NCBI GenBank assembly: GCA_002171515.1
Contig: NHEP01000190.1
Location: 1 to 36,987 of the forward strand
Reading direction: 5' to 3'
Source of the DNA: a bacterium TMED88
GTDB taxonomy: Bacteria > Myxococcota_A > UBA9160 > UBA4427
DNA length: 36,987 nt
Shown: positions 24,052-35,852 of the stretch, piece by piece
Layout: each line of letters starts with the position of its first letter
Position numbering within the stretch: position 1 is the first letter of the stretch
The notes under the pieces: model-generated
What the model was told of the DNA's origin: nothing
The model's input: the letters and a program-made list of their open reading frames with translations, nothing else
Databases searched by the model: none
Position numbers and translations under genes: made by a program

Positions 24052-24789
24052 CTACTCCGGATGCTCTGCCTGCATGAAAGGCCCACCTTGAGGGGCGCGG
24101 GTGAATAACTGTCCAAGATTGGGGCGAGAAATCCGGCGCTTCGGGAGCCGGTTCTGCAGGGTTTTGAGGTCGTTTTGGACGGGTCGAGAGGACAGAGAGT
24201 CGAGTCCCCGGCCTCGGAATTTGGTGAGACCGATCGAACCGCATCCCGTCCGCGGGTACGCCTCGGCGGGCAGAACCTGCGCCGGACCCGGTGACATCAG
24301 GCGCCTCCAGAACGCCTCAGCGTCGGCGAGGCCACTCACTCCCTCGACCAGGTCGTCGTCGAATAAAAACCCAAGGCCTTCGCCAAAGATCAAGGCCTCG
24401 TAGAGCGCGTCGTGCAGCTCTGAGACGCCTGCCAGCGGCGTTTCTGCCTCATACAACCAAGCCTGACCGCTCCGCAGCCCGCGCATGGGGAGACAGAGGT
24501 CAATCAATCCATTGGAATCCACGAGAGTCGCCACGGCCCCTCGAATCGGCCCTCCCCCCAAGTCTTCGGACTCAAGACACGGGGCGTTGACCGAAGGGCG
24601 CAAGCCAATCAGACGATTCTCTCCGAGCGAGATGGATTCAGACCGCAAGACCCACATATCCGCTGTATCGGCGAGAGCCTCCCCCGGCTTGAATTCCGAG
24701 ACTCGGCAAGGCCGGCGGACAGCCAGTCGGTGACTCGGCCAAATCCGAAGAGCATTTCCGACCTGAGAGGGGCAGATGGCCTTTCGCAC
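24052..24789 (-). CDS. Conserved-looking protein of unknown function heading the pilF-rodZ-recO-glyS-ppdK run
   Basis: I do not recognise this 245-residue protein. It shows no membrane segment or signal peptide. The middle is ordered-looking (LIDLCLPMRGLRSGQAWLYE, ELHDALYEALIFGEGLGFLFDDD, LADAEAFWRRLM), and the C-terminal 60 residues are basic and likely flexible (LTKFRGRGLDSLSSRP, LQNRLPKRRIS). It ends 6 bases before the PilF-like start, so it is probably the operon's first gene. Start GTG 24789 has no strong ribosome-binding site; ATG 24657 is an alternative. Confidence 0.7.
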   Translation of the reverse strand: MRKAICPSQVGNALRIWPSHRLAVRRPCRVSEFKPGEALADTADMWVLRSESISLGENRLIGLRPSVNAPCLESEDLGGGPIRGAVATLVDSNGLIDLCLPMRGLRSGQAWLYEAETPLAGVSELHDALYEALIFGEGLGFLFDDDLVEGVSGLADAEAFWRRLMSPGPAQVLPAEAYPRTGCGSIGLTKFRGRGLDSLSSRPVQNDLKTLQNRLPKRRISRPNLGQLFTRAPQGGPFMQAEHPE

Positions 24790-25130
24790 GGTCTTCAGCG
24801 GGATAGACTCCCAGGGGTGAACGGCCGGGCGAATTACACCCCGGGCGGAATCGAATGAAAACCAAGTCGCGGTGCCCGTGACCCGGGGGCGCAGGCGAGA
24901 GACGAACGAGGACGCGTCGATCTAAAAAATGAGTGGGAGAGGCCTCACCCCGTGAGAACCGCGTCACGCTTTGTCAAACGGGCGAACTCACTCTCTGAAA
25001 GAACTCGACCGATTCCGGGCAGCGCGTCAAGCACCTTGGGTCGCAGCGAGACGATAGAAGCTTTAACCGGGTGGGGGCCGTCGAGACCTCCTCCTGGAAA
25101 CAAACCCAGACGGAGCCCAGCGAAAAATCG
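24790..25130. promoter_or_regulatory. Divergent region between unknown gene and korA
   Basis: A 341-base divergent spacer that must hold promoters for the minus-strand operon and for korAB. No confident -35/-10 pair was found on either strand; a small CTCAC-CCC-GTGAG dyad lies at about 24945-24957. No gene is seen in it. Confidence 0.35.
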
Positions 25131-26984
25131 ATGAGTGCCAGCCCCAAGGAAGTTCAAGAGCTTGAACATGTGGCCATTCGCTTTGCCGGGGACTCCGGCG
25201 ACGGTATGCAGCTGACCGGAACGAAGTTTACCGACGAGACCGCCCTCGCCGGCAACGACCTCTCGACCTATCCGGACTTTCCAGCTGAGATCCGCGCCCC
25301 TGCCGGAACCATGGCAGGGGTCTCCGGCTATCAAATCCATTTTTCTTCCCAAGACATCCACACGCCTTCGGACACAGTGGACCTCTTGATCGCCTTCAAC
25401 CCGGCCGCACTTCGCGCCAACTTCGAAGATGTGCGTTCCCAAGGCACCATCATCATCAACAGCGACTCCTTCACTAAGAAGTCGATGACACGCGCTGGTT
25501 ACGACGAAGACCCCCGGCCCGATCTCGAGCGACGCTTCAAGCTGGTCGAAATCCCTCTAACGAGCCTGAACCGGGAAGCTCTTCAAGGCCTCTCTCTGAC
25601 CCAGCGAGAAATCGATCGCTGCAAGAATTTCTTTGCGCTCGGGGTCCTTTGCTGGCTCTACGGTCGACCCATGGAAGCCACCGAACGGTGGCTGGGCAGC
25701 AAGTTCAAGGAGGATGTCCTTGAGGCCAATTTGCGAACTCTGAAGGCCGGCTTCGCATTCGGAGAGACCACCGAACTCTTTCCCGTCTCCTACGCGATTC
25801 CTTCAGCCAAGATCGAGAGCGGCCTGTACCGCAATATCACAGGCAATTTGGCTCTGGCCTGGGGAATCGTGGCGGCCAGCCAACAGTTCGAGCGCCCGCT
25901 CTTTTTGGGCGCCTATCCGATCACTCCCGCCAGCGACGTCCTGCACGAAGTTTCTCGTCACCGAAACTTCAATGTCAAAACCTTTCAAGCCGAAGACGAG
26001 ATTGCCGCCGCCAGCGCGACAATCGGCGCAGCTTTCGCTGGGCACCTTGCGGTCACCATTTCAAGCGGTCCCGGGTTCATTCTCAAGCAAGAGGCGCTCG
26101 GCTTGGCCATCATGGTCGAACTTCCCCTTGTCGCGATCGATGTCCAACGCTCCGGTCCGTCTACGGGATCCCCCACAAAAACCGAGCAGGGCGATCTGCT
26201 GACCGCGCTGTTCGGCCGCCACTCACAGGCCCCTGTGCCGCTCCTGGCTCCCAAATCTCCGGGCGACTGCTTCCATACCGTGCTCGAAGCATACGAAATC
26301 GCGATCAAGTACATGACACCCGTGGTCATCCTGTCAGAGGGCTACTTGGCCAATAGCGCCGAACCCTGGGCCATCCCAGACATCGAAACTCTGCCTCGAG
26401 GCCGAGTCGAGTATGCCTCCTCGGACAATCTGGATGAAGACGGACAATTTCAACCGTACCGAAGAGACCCCGAAACCCTCGCCCGACCGTGGGCGATTCC
26501 TGGAACCCCTGGCCTTGAGCACCGAATCGGCGGGCTGACAAAGGAAGACATCAGCGGAAACGTTGTCTACGGACCGGAGAATCACCAACGAATGATCGAC
26601 CTCCGGGCCCAGAAGGTTGAAGGCATCGCCGATCATATCCCGCCCATTGAAGTCGACGGGCCGGACCAGGGCGAACTTCTCGTGGTCGGCTGGGGAGGCA
26701 CCTTTGGGCCGATCACCGCCGCGGTGGAGGAGGCTCGAGCGCAAGGCCACCCCGTCTCACAGATCCACATTCGACACCTGAACCCTTTCCCCTCAAATCT
26801 GGGCGAAGTGTTGGGACGCTTCAAGCGAGTCCTTTGCCCTGAACTCAACGAGGGGCAGCTCGCCATGCTTTTGCGCGCTCGATACCTGATCGACATTCGA
26901 ACCTTTTCGAAAATTTCGGGACAGCCCTTCAAAGTTGCGGAAATTCGCGACCGAATTGAGGCCATCCTGAAGGAGGACTCTTGA
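25131..26984 (+). CDS. korA: 2-oxoacid:ferredoxin oxidoreductase, fused gamma-alpha subunit (KorA-like)
   Basis: A 617-residue subunit. The N-terminal gamma domain (about 12-200, AIRFAGDSGDGMQLTGTKF) is fused to the alpha pyrimidine-binding domain, whose hallmark YPITPASD lies at 262-269; then a C-terminal domain III (LLVVGWGGTFGPI, HLNPFPSNLGEVL). With KorB it oxidises a 2-oxoacid, most likely 2-oxoglutarate, to acyl-CoA with ferredoxin, or runs in the carboxylating direction. Start ATG 25131; the upstream 20 codons in frame to 25071 look unlike the family. It overlaps korB by 4 bases. The nearby sucCD and mdh genes favour 2-oxoglutarate. Confidence 0.92.
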   Translation: MSASPKEVQELEHVAIRFAGDSGDGMQLTGTKFTDETALAGNDLSTYPDFPAEIRAPAGTMAGVSGYQIHFSSQDIHTPSDTVDLLIAFNPAALRANFEDVRSQGTIIINSDSFTKKSMTRAGYDEDPRPDLERRFKLVEIPLTSLNREALQGLSLTQREIDRCKNFFALGVLCWLYGRPMEATERWLGSKFKEDVLEANLRTLKAGFAFGETTELFPVSYAIPSAKIESGLYRNITGNLALAWGIVAASQQFERPLFLGAYPITPASDVLHEVSRHRNFNVKTFQAEDEIAAASATIGAAFAGHLAVTISSGPGFILKQEALGLAIMVELPLVAIDVQRSGPSTGSPTKTEQGDLLTALFGRHSQAPVPLLAPKSPGDCFHTVLEAYEIAIKYMTPVVILSEGYLANSAEPWAIPDIETLPRGRVEYASSDNLDEDGQFQPYRRDPETLARPWAIPGTPGLEHRIGGLTKEDISGNVVYGPENHQRMIDLRAQKVEGIADHIPPIEVDGPDQGELLVVGWGGTFGPITAAVEEARAQGHPVSQIHIRHLNPFPSNLGEVLGRFKRVLCPELNEGQLAMLLRARYLIDIRTFSKISGQPFKVAEIRDRIEAILKEDS

Positions 26985-28021
26985 TCGTGGCTGCTTCCGC
27001 TCCTTCCGAGAACAAGCCGACCCGCAAAGACTTCGTCGCCGACCAAGACGTTCGCTGGTGCCCGGGCTGTGGCGACTATTCGATTCTCGCCAATGTCCAG
27101 CGCATCATGCCCGAGTTGGGTGTCCCGCGTGAGAACATCGTTTTCATATCGGGAATTGGCTGCTCGAGTCGGTTCCCCTATTACATGAACACCTACGGCT
27201 TCCATACCATTCATGGACGCGCGCCGGCCTTTGCGAGTGGTGTCAAAGCCGCCAATCCCGACCTTTCAGTCTGGGTCGTGACCGGCGATGGCGACGGCCT
27301 CTCCATCGGGGGCAACCACCTCCTCCACTCGATCCGAAGAAATCTCGACGTTCAGATCCTCCTCTTCAACAATCGGGTCTATGGACTCACCAAGGGACAG
27401 TATTCGCCGACCTCAGAGGTCGGCATGCGAACCAAGTCCTCTCCCCAGGGATCGATCGATCATCCGATTGATCCAATCTCTTTCGCCTTGGGATGCGGCG
27501 CGACCTTCGTAGCCCGATCGATCGACGTCGACGCTCCCCACATGCAGGACGTCTTACGCAGAGCACACAACCACAAGGGCACGGCCTTTGTGGAAATTCT
27601 CCAAAATTGCCCAGTCTTCAACGATGGCACATGGGCCGAACTCGAAGACCGAAAGACACGTTCGGAGACCGCCCTCGTCCTAGAAGAGGGGAAGCCTCTC
27701 GTCTATGGATCCCCGGGCAATCTGCACGGGATCGTGATGCAAAGCGGCGTACCCAGCGTAATTGACCTCGCTGATGACGATGACCCGATCGAGCGCGGCG
27801 TTGTTGTGCACCATGAGCGGCACGAAACCCCGAGCTATGCCCACCAATTGGCCTCGCTCGCGCGACCTGAGTTCCCGGTGCCGGTCGGCGTCATCCGAGA
27901 GGTTGAAAAGCCCTGCTACGAAACCATGCTCACCCAAACCGTCGAAGAGGCCATCGCAAAACAGGGGCCGGGGGATCTTCACGCCCTCCTCAACTCCGGC
28001 GACACTTGGCGGGTCGATTAG
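26981..28021 (+). CDS. korB: 2-oxoacid:ferredoxin oxidoreductase beta subunit (KorB-like)
   Basis: A 346-residue TPP-binding subunit. TPP/metal site: TGDGDGLSIGGNHLLHSIRRN (in part, about 101-121) and LLFNNRVYGLTKGQ. The single [4Fe-4S] cluster can be placed at Cys27, Cys30, Cys61 and Cys210 (WCPGCGDY, GIGCSSR, LQNCPV), matching the spacing known for two-subunit enzymes. The start is TTG 26981, overlapping the korA stop as TTGA, or GTG 26987; AGGAGG (26971-26976) lies 4 or 10 bases before them. No separate ferredoxin-like delta subunit is adjacent. Confidence 0.93.
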   Translation: MIVAASAPSENKPTRKDFVADQDVRWCPGCGDYSILANVQRIMPELGVPRENIVFISGIGCSSRFPYYMNTYGFHTIHGRAPAFASGVKAANPDLSVWVVTGDGDGLSIGGNHLLHSIRRNLDVQILLFNNRVYGLTKGQYSPTSEVGMRTKSSPQGSIDHPIDPISFALGCGATFVARSIDVDAPHMQDVLRRAHNHKGTAFVEILQNCPVFNDGTWAELEDRKTRSETALVLEEGKPLVYGSPGNLHGIVMQSGVPSVIDLADDDDPIERGVVVHHERHETPSYAHQLASLARPEFPVPVGVIREVEKPCYETMLTQTVEEAIAKQGPGDLHALLNSGDTWRVD

Positions 28022-28036
28022 CCTCTCGCCGCCAAA

Positions 28037-28065
28037 GCCCCGCCGAGCGAAGACCGGAGCGGGGC
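28037..28065. terminator. Hairpin between convergent korB and enoyl-CoA hydratase genes
   Basis: GCCCCGC (28037-28043) pairs with GCGGGGC (28059-28065) around a 15-base loop, 16 bases after the korB stop and 38 bases after the end of the opposing gene. A two-way terminator is likely from position, but there is no U-run. Confidence 0.45.
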
Positions 28066-28103
28066 GTCATCGGATCGGCGGGCTCTCCCTCAGCGGGCGG
28101 CGC

Positions 28104-28904
28104 CTAGCGACCGGTGTACCGCGGCGGACGCTTTTCGGCGAATGCCCGCATCCCCTCCTGGGCATCAGCGGTCTGGCCACAGAGGAGCTGATTGCGATTC
28201 TCGATCGCCATGGCGGACTCAAGAGAAGGCGCATCGATCGCAGCATTCAGGCCTTCCTTCGTCAAGCGGAGCCCCATCGGCGAAGTGCTCAGCATCTCTT
28301 CGAGAAGAGGCCGCGCGGCGTCGGGCAGCTCTTCGTCGGGCACGACCTCCGAGACCAGCCCCGTCGCCAAGGCCCGATCAGCATGGATAAAACGCCCCGT
28401 CAGCATCAACTCTGAAGCCACAGAAGTACCCACAAGGCGAGGCAGGAAGTAACTCGAGCCCATGTCGCAGGCCGACAATCCGATCCGAATGTAAGCAGCA
28501 TTCATCTTGGCACTCTGTCCGGCAATTCGAACATCGGAAGCCAGCACGAACGAAAACCCCCCGCCGCAGGCGGCACCGTGCACCAATGAGATAATGGGCT
28601 GCGGGCAGCGGCGCATCCGGACGTAGACTTCGGCTAGATACCCCTGGAAGCCCATTCCGCCCCCAAAGAGTTCGCCGGTCCTGAACTCTTCAAAGCGACT
28701 GCCGAGATCGAGTCCCGCGCAGAAAGCCCGGCCTGCTCCCCTCATCACGACGATGCGGGTCGAAGCATCCTCGCTCAAACCACCGAAGTAGTCTCGCAGC
28801 TCGGTGACCATCTGGACGTTGATCGCGTTGAGGACTTCAGGCCGGTTTAATGTCAGCCACGCGACTTCGTTTTCCTTCTCGATCGAGAATGTTTCATAGT
28901 CCAA
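28104..28904 (-). CDS. Enoyl-CoA hydratase/isomerase (crotonase) family protein
   Basis: A 266-residue crotonase-fold enzyme acting on acyl-CoA thioesters. The oxyanion-hole segments are AFCAGLDLGS (60-69) and HGAACGGGFSFVLASD (109-124). The two glutamates of classical enoyl-CoA hydratase are not where expected: the first is replaced in GGGFSF, and the second region reads YIRIGLSACDMGSSYFLPRL with Asp147. Asp147 resembles the acid found in dienoyl-CoA isomerases, so an isomerase or other activity is possible. It is 50 bases after sucD and may be co-transcribed with mdh-sucCD. Confidence 0.85.
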   Translation of the reverse strand: MDYETFSIEKENEVAWLTLNRPEVLNAINVQMVTELRDYFGGLSEDASTRIVVMRGAGRAFCAGLDLGSRFEEFRTGELFGGGMGFQGYLAEVYVRMRRCPQPIISLVHGAACGGGFSFVLASDVRIAGQSAKMNAAYIRIGLSACDMGSSYFLPRLVGTSVASELMLTGRFIHADRALATGLVSEVVPDEELPDAARPLLEEMLSTSPMGLRLTKEGLNAAIDAPSLESAMAIENRNQLLCGQTADAQEGMRAFAEKRPPRYTGR

Positions 28905-28954
28905 TGGCCAACCTCCCCGGTGCGATCCTCAACGAACGGGTCCCCCGAATCGCC

Positions 28955-29833
28955 TCAGGCGGCTACTTCCGGTGCAGCCTGAGCCAGGGTCTCGCCAATC
29001 GCCGCAGGCGACGCCGCCACGGCCACCCCGTTGGCCTCAAGGGCCGCGATCTTATCGCTGGCCTTCCCCTTGCCGCCTGCAATGATGGCGCCCGCGTGCC
29101 CCATCCGTTTCCCGGGCGGCGCATTCTGGCCCGCGATGAAGGCCGCAACCGGGATGCTCATCTCGGAGCGAACGAACTCAGCTGCTTCCTCCTCGGCAGA
29201 GCCACCGATCTCTCCGATCATCACGACCGCCCGGGTTTCAGGATCCGCTTCAAAGAGCGTCAAAGCATCGATGAAGCTGGTTCCAATCACCGGGTCGCCC
29301 CCAATCCCAACGCAGGTGGACTGGCCGATGCCGATACGGCTCAGCTGATCGACCGCTTCGTAGGTCAGGGTCCCCGAACGGGAGACCACGCCGACCGGGC
29401 CCGGACGGGTAATCTGGGCAGGCATGATTCCGATCCGGCACTGTTCCGGGGTCACAACCCCGGGGCAGTTGGGCCCGACCAAACGCATGGAAGAGTCCTG
29501 CAGAGCGCTCTTCGCCCGGGCCATGTCCACGACCGGAATCCCCTCGGTGATGCACACCGCTAGCCGGAGCCCAGCGTCGGCCGCCTCCAGAATCGCATCG
29601 GCTGCACCCGGGGGCGGCACGAAGATCACAGTGGCATCGGCTCCTGTTTCCGCGACGGCCTCCGCCACCGTATCGAACACAGGCGTTCCATCGATTTCTG
29701 TCCCGCCCTTCCCTGGAGCCACACCGCCCACCACCTGGGTTCCATACTCACGGGACAAGCCGGCATGGAATTGACCCATGCGCCCCATCCCCTGAACGAT
29801 CAACTTGGTGTTTCGATCGCAAAGAATCGACAT
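28955..29833 (-). CDS. sucD: Succinyl-CoA synthetase alpha subunit
   Basis: A 292-residue CoA-binding subunit. The phosphorylated histidine is His246 in [17 protein letters not shown], the same position number as in E. coli. CoA-binding and ligase blocks include [24 protein letters not shown] and [20 protein letters not shown]. With SucC it interconverts succinyl-CoA and succinate with nucleotide phosphorylation. It follows sucC by 2 bases. The early GITG-type motif reads GMGRMG. Confidence 0.96.
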   Translation of the reverse strand: MSILCDRNTKLIVQGMGRMGQFHAGLSREYGTQVVGGVAPGKGGTEIDGTPVFDTVAEAVAETGADATVIFVPPPGAADAILEAADAGLRLAVCITEGIPVVDMARAKSALQDSSMRLVGPNCPGVVTPEQCRIGIMPAQITRPGPVGVVSRSGTLTYEAVDQLSRIGIGQSTCVGIGGDPVIGTSFIDALTLFEADPETRAVVMIGEIGGSAEEEAAEFVRSEMSIPVAAFIAGQNAPPGKRMGHAGAIIAGGKGKASDKIAALEANGVAVAASPAAIGETLAQAAPEVAA

Positions 29834-29835
29834 AG

Positions 29836-31008
29836 CTAAGCTGCCCCTCCCTGAGCGGCGGCCACCGCCGATTCTCCGGCTTGTTGCAACGTCTCCGCCG
29901 GTGTGATGTCTAGCCCCGAGTCCGCCAAGATCTTGCGGCCCTCTTCAGCCATTGTCCCCTGAAGACGAACAACCAAGGGAACCTCGATTCCCAAATCGGC
30001 CGCGGCCGCGACCACGCCCTCAGCGATCAAGTCGCAGCGGACGATGCCTCCGAAGATATTGACCAGAATCGCCTCAACATTCGGGTCCCGCAGGATCAAC
30101 TTGAAAGCTTCTTTCACCTTTTCTTTATCCGCCCCGCCGCCTGCATCCAAGAAATTGGCGGGCTTGCCTCCGCAGTAGTGGATCATATCGAGGGTAGCCA
30201 TCGCCAATCCCGCACCGTTAACCATACAGCCGATGTTTCCATCGAGGCCCACGTAGGCGAGATCGATTTCTTTCGCGGCCCGCTCGCGTTCGTCCTCCTC
30301 GTCGGGGTCTCGGAGCACCGCCACGTCGGGATGGCGATAGAGGGCGTTGTCGTCGAAGTTCACCTTCCCATCCAGCGCAAAAAGATCGCCGGACTCGGTC
30401 ACGACCAACGGATTAATCTCGACCTGACTGCAGTCTTTTTCAACAAACAGACGAAACAAGCCTTGAACAAAAGGCACCAGCTTCTTGACTTGATCGAACG
30501 GGAGGCCAAGGCCGAAGCCCAGTTCGCGGCACTGATATTCGCGCAACCCAACGTTCGGATCGACGTGCACCGTCAGAATCTTCTCAGGCGTTTCCGCCGC
30601 CACCTCCTCGATCTCCATCCCACCTTCAGTTGATGCAACGATCGCGTATTTCTCAACCGCTCGATCAAAGAGGACGGCCAAATAGAGCTCGTCGGCAATC
30701 GCTGAACCGGCTTCAACATAAACCTTGCGAACCAATTTCCCTTCCGGCGGAGTCTGCGGGGTGTGCAGAGTCATGCCGAGGATTTCACTGGCTGCTTGCT
30801 GAGCTTCCGCCGGGCTACGAACGACCTTGACCCCGCCGGCCTTGCCGCGTCCCCCGGCGTGCACCTGCGCCTTGACGACAACCACCGGCGTCCCCAGCGC
30901 CTTCGCCGCCTTTTCTGCTTCCTCAGGCGTGGAGGCGAGCTTCCCCTCCGGAACCGGGACATCAAACGACCGGAGCAATTCCTTGGCCTGGTATTCATGA
31001 ACGTTCAT
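29836..31008 (-). CDS. sucC: Succinyl-CoA synthetase beta subunit
   Basis: A 390-residue ATP-grasp subunit, close to the 388 of E. coli SucC. It starts [20 protein letters not shown], has [16 protein letters not shown] in the ATP-grasp region and [15 protein letters not shown] (317-331) in the subunit-contact region. Together with SucD it makes or uses succinyl-CoA, the product of KorAB if that enzyme acts on 2-oxoglutarate. Start ATG 31008 has GGAAGG 6 bases upstream; mdh is 71 bases upstream. Confidence 0.96.
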   Translation of the reverse strand: MNVHEYQAKELLRSFDVPVPEGKLASTPEEAEKAAKALGTPVVVVKAQVHAGGRGKAGGVKVVRSPAEAQQAASEILGMTLHTPQTPPEGKLVRKVYVEAGSAIADELYLAVLFDRAVEKYAIVASTEGGMEIEEVAAETPEKILTVHVDPNVGLREYQCRELGFGLGLPFDQVKKLVPFVQGLFRLFVEKDCSQVEINPLVVTESGDLFALDGKVNFDDNALYRHPDVAVLRDPDEEDERERAAKEIDLAYVGLDGNIGCMVNGAGLAMATLDMIHYCGGKPANFLDAGGGADKEKVKEAFKLILRDPNVEAILVNIFGGIVRCDLIAEGVVAAAADLGIEVPLVVRLQGTMAEEGRKILADSGLDITPAETLQQAGESAVAAAQGGAA

Positions 31009-31079
31009 CGAAAACCTTCCGTTCGAAATCGCCCGATTCGACGCCCAAGGCGCCCGAGACGACCGGTCAAAGACCTGAT

Positions 31080-34086
<3,007 letters not shown>

Positions 34087-34167
34087 GGCGTTGCTCCTGG
34101 TGGCGACCGCGGGACGGCCAGAGAAAGAGGTCCTGCCCTCTCAGATAAAGAAATCGGAACATGGGCT

Positions 34168-34191
34168 GTTTGGGCGGATCATCGCCCAAAC
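34168..34191. promoter_or_regulatory. Perfect hairpin in the aspS leader
   Basis: GTTTGGGCG (34168-34176) pairs perfectly with CGCCCAAAC (34183-34191) around the 6-base loop GATCAT. It lies between the aspS promoter and start, about 82 bases before the ATG, and could be an attenuation or stability element. It could instead serve as a distant terminator of the diguanylate cyclase gene; no U-run follows. Confidence 0.5.
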
Positions 34192-34226
34192 GCAAAGGGC
34201 CGGAATACCCTGCAAAAACGATGAGT

Positions 34227-34255
34227 TGTCTAGCAACCGCCCCTGCACATGTCAA
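34227..34255 (-). promoter_or_regulatory. Sigma-70 type promoter of aspS
   Basis: On the minus strand a perfect TTGACA (34255-34250), a 17-base spacer and TAGACA (34232-34227). Transcription would start near 34220, giving an aspS leader of about 130 bases with one perfect hairpin. This is one of the two best promoters in the window. Confidence 0.65.
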
Positions 34256-34302
34256 ACGAGGGACAATCGCCATGGCGAGCCGAAACGACTTGAGGAGCGG
34301 GC

Positions 34303-35703
34303 CTAGCCTGGGTCGCTTGCAGACTGAATGCGGTTCCGGCCCGCCGCCTTGGCCCGGTACATCGCCCGATCCGCGGCGTCCAAAAGCTGATCTCGATCCA
34401 TTCCGTGCTCTGGGCAGCTTGAAACCCCGATGCTCACCGTCAGCGAGAGCGAAGTCCCCGATCCGATCTCAAAGCTGTGGTCCGCCACGGTCTGACGGAT
34501 GCGATCCGCCACCTGGAGGGCCGTGTCGTGATCGGTGTCAACGAGGACGATCGAAAATTCGTCCCCCCCATACCGGGCCAAGGTATCCACATTCCGAACA
34601 CAGCGCTCAAGAAGGCGGCATAAACTCCGAAGCGTTTCAGAACCGACCAAGTGCCCATGTCCGTCGTTCACCCTCTTAAAGCGGTCGAGATCCAAGAACA
34701 GAACCGACAACGGATCGCCATAGCGATCTGCTCGCTGAATCTCATTTTCAACTGTTTCGAGCAGATAACGGGCGTTGTAGGCGCTGGTGACATCGTCCAC
34801 GAAAGCACGGTCTTTCGCCGTCGCATAGGTCCCCGCATTGGCGAGAGCCGAGATTCCATGACGGGCCACAATGTCTGCGCGCTCAATGTCACCCGCTCTA
34901 TACCCCGATGGGTCTCCGAGAACAGCCACCACGCCAGACTCACGACCCTCCCCGCCGAAAGAAACCAACAGCAAACTATCAACAGGAATGCCAGCCTCAG
35001 AAAACGCATCATGAAAAGCGCCTTGATGAGCCACTGCGATTCCTTCGAAGGCATCGAGATCAATCCGACCGCCGGCCAGAAGAACTCCGCTCAAGGCCGA
35101 CGCCTCTTCATCATCGAATCCTCGGAGGGCGAAAGCGTCATTCTGTGCCCCTTGTCCCCTCCTGAAAACAGCCACACCTTTCTCCCGATCAACAGCTCCG
35201 AGAAGGAGATCAAGGCACATCGGATAGAGCTCGGTGGGTTCGAGGCAATGAGCCAGGGCTCGGCAATCCTCCATAATCCGGACCGTATCTCGGAGGAATC
35301 GATTTTCCGCGAGCAAGTCCATTTCGTGAATCAGACTGAGGCCAATTTCGACCAAGCTGTCATCATCCAGTTCGGCTGACCGAGCCTCGACCCGGGGAGC
35401 CAAGCGATGCACGTCGAGCTCAGCATCCTCCTGCAAGAGAACCAACCAGCAGGCGTCCTGCGGACCGGCCTCGATGGCTGCGCTCAGCCTGGCACTGTCC
35501 GCCGGATCTCCGCCGGCGTACTCAACGATCATCAAGGGCGGCCCGCCCGCCTCTCCGAGGCTGGAAGTCTGGTCGGCGGACACCGAGCCAGCGGACGACG
35601 TCGCGATCGCGAGGGCAAGGCGAGAAGGCCGATCACCCGCTCCGACTCCCACTGCTCTCGCGCCGCGCGATGCTTCGGAGACCCTACTCACGCCTCTCCT
35701 CAC
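34303..35703 (-). CDS. GGDEF diguanylate cyclase with GAF-like and degenerate receiver-like regions
   Basis: A 466-residue protein making cyclic di-GMP. The GGDEF domain (about 300-460) has an intact active site, RYGGDEF with Gly379-Phe383, and an inhibitory I-site RNVD (370-373) five residues before it, so product feedback is expected. Residues 145-295 look like a GAF sensor (PTELYPMCLDLLLGAVDREKG onwards). The first 115 residues resemble a receiver fold (LALAIATS, PPLMIVEY, ACWLVLLQED) without a clear phospho-acceptor Asp. Start GTG 35703; GTG 35691 is possible. c-di-GMP may govern pili here, but nothing in the sequence ties them. Confidence 0.9.
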   Translation of the reverse strand: MRRGVSRVSEASRGARAVGVGAGDRPSRLALAIATSSAGSVSADQTSSLGEAGGPPLMIVEYAGGDPADSARLSAAIEAGPQDACWLVLLQEDAELDVHRLAPRVEARSAELDDDSLVEIGLSLIHEMDLLAENRFLRDTVRIMEDCRALAHCLEPTELYPMCLDLLLGAVDREKGVAVFRRGQGAQNDAFALRGFDDEEASALSGVLLAGGRIDLDAFEGIAVAHQGAFHDAFSEAGIPVDSLLLVSFGGEGRESGVVAVLGDPSGYRAGDIERADIVARHGISALANAGTYATAKDRAFVDDVTSAYNARYLLETVENEIQRADRYGDPLSVLFLDLDRFKRVNDGHGHLVGSETLRSLCRLLERCVRNVDTLARYGGDEFSIVLVDTDHDTALQVADRIRQTVADHSFEIGSGTSLSLTVSIGVSSCPEHGMDRDQLLDAADRAMYRAKAAGRNRIQSASDPG

Positions 35704-35852
35704 GCCGACCCAACCCCCCAGCGCGGTCGAATCCGGCTCTGCGGGAATGAACCTCTCGTCATCGGCTCAGTTTAGACGCGCGGACGGGAAAGACCCAGAT
35801 CCCCGGCGCTCCCCATGAGGGGGCCCGTTGACCAGGCCGGACGAGGCGGGGG

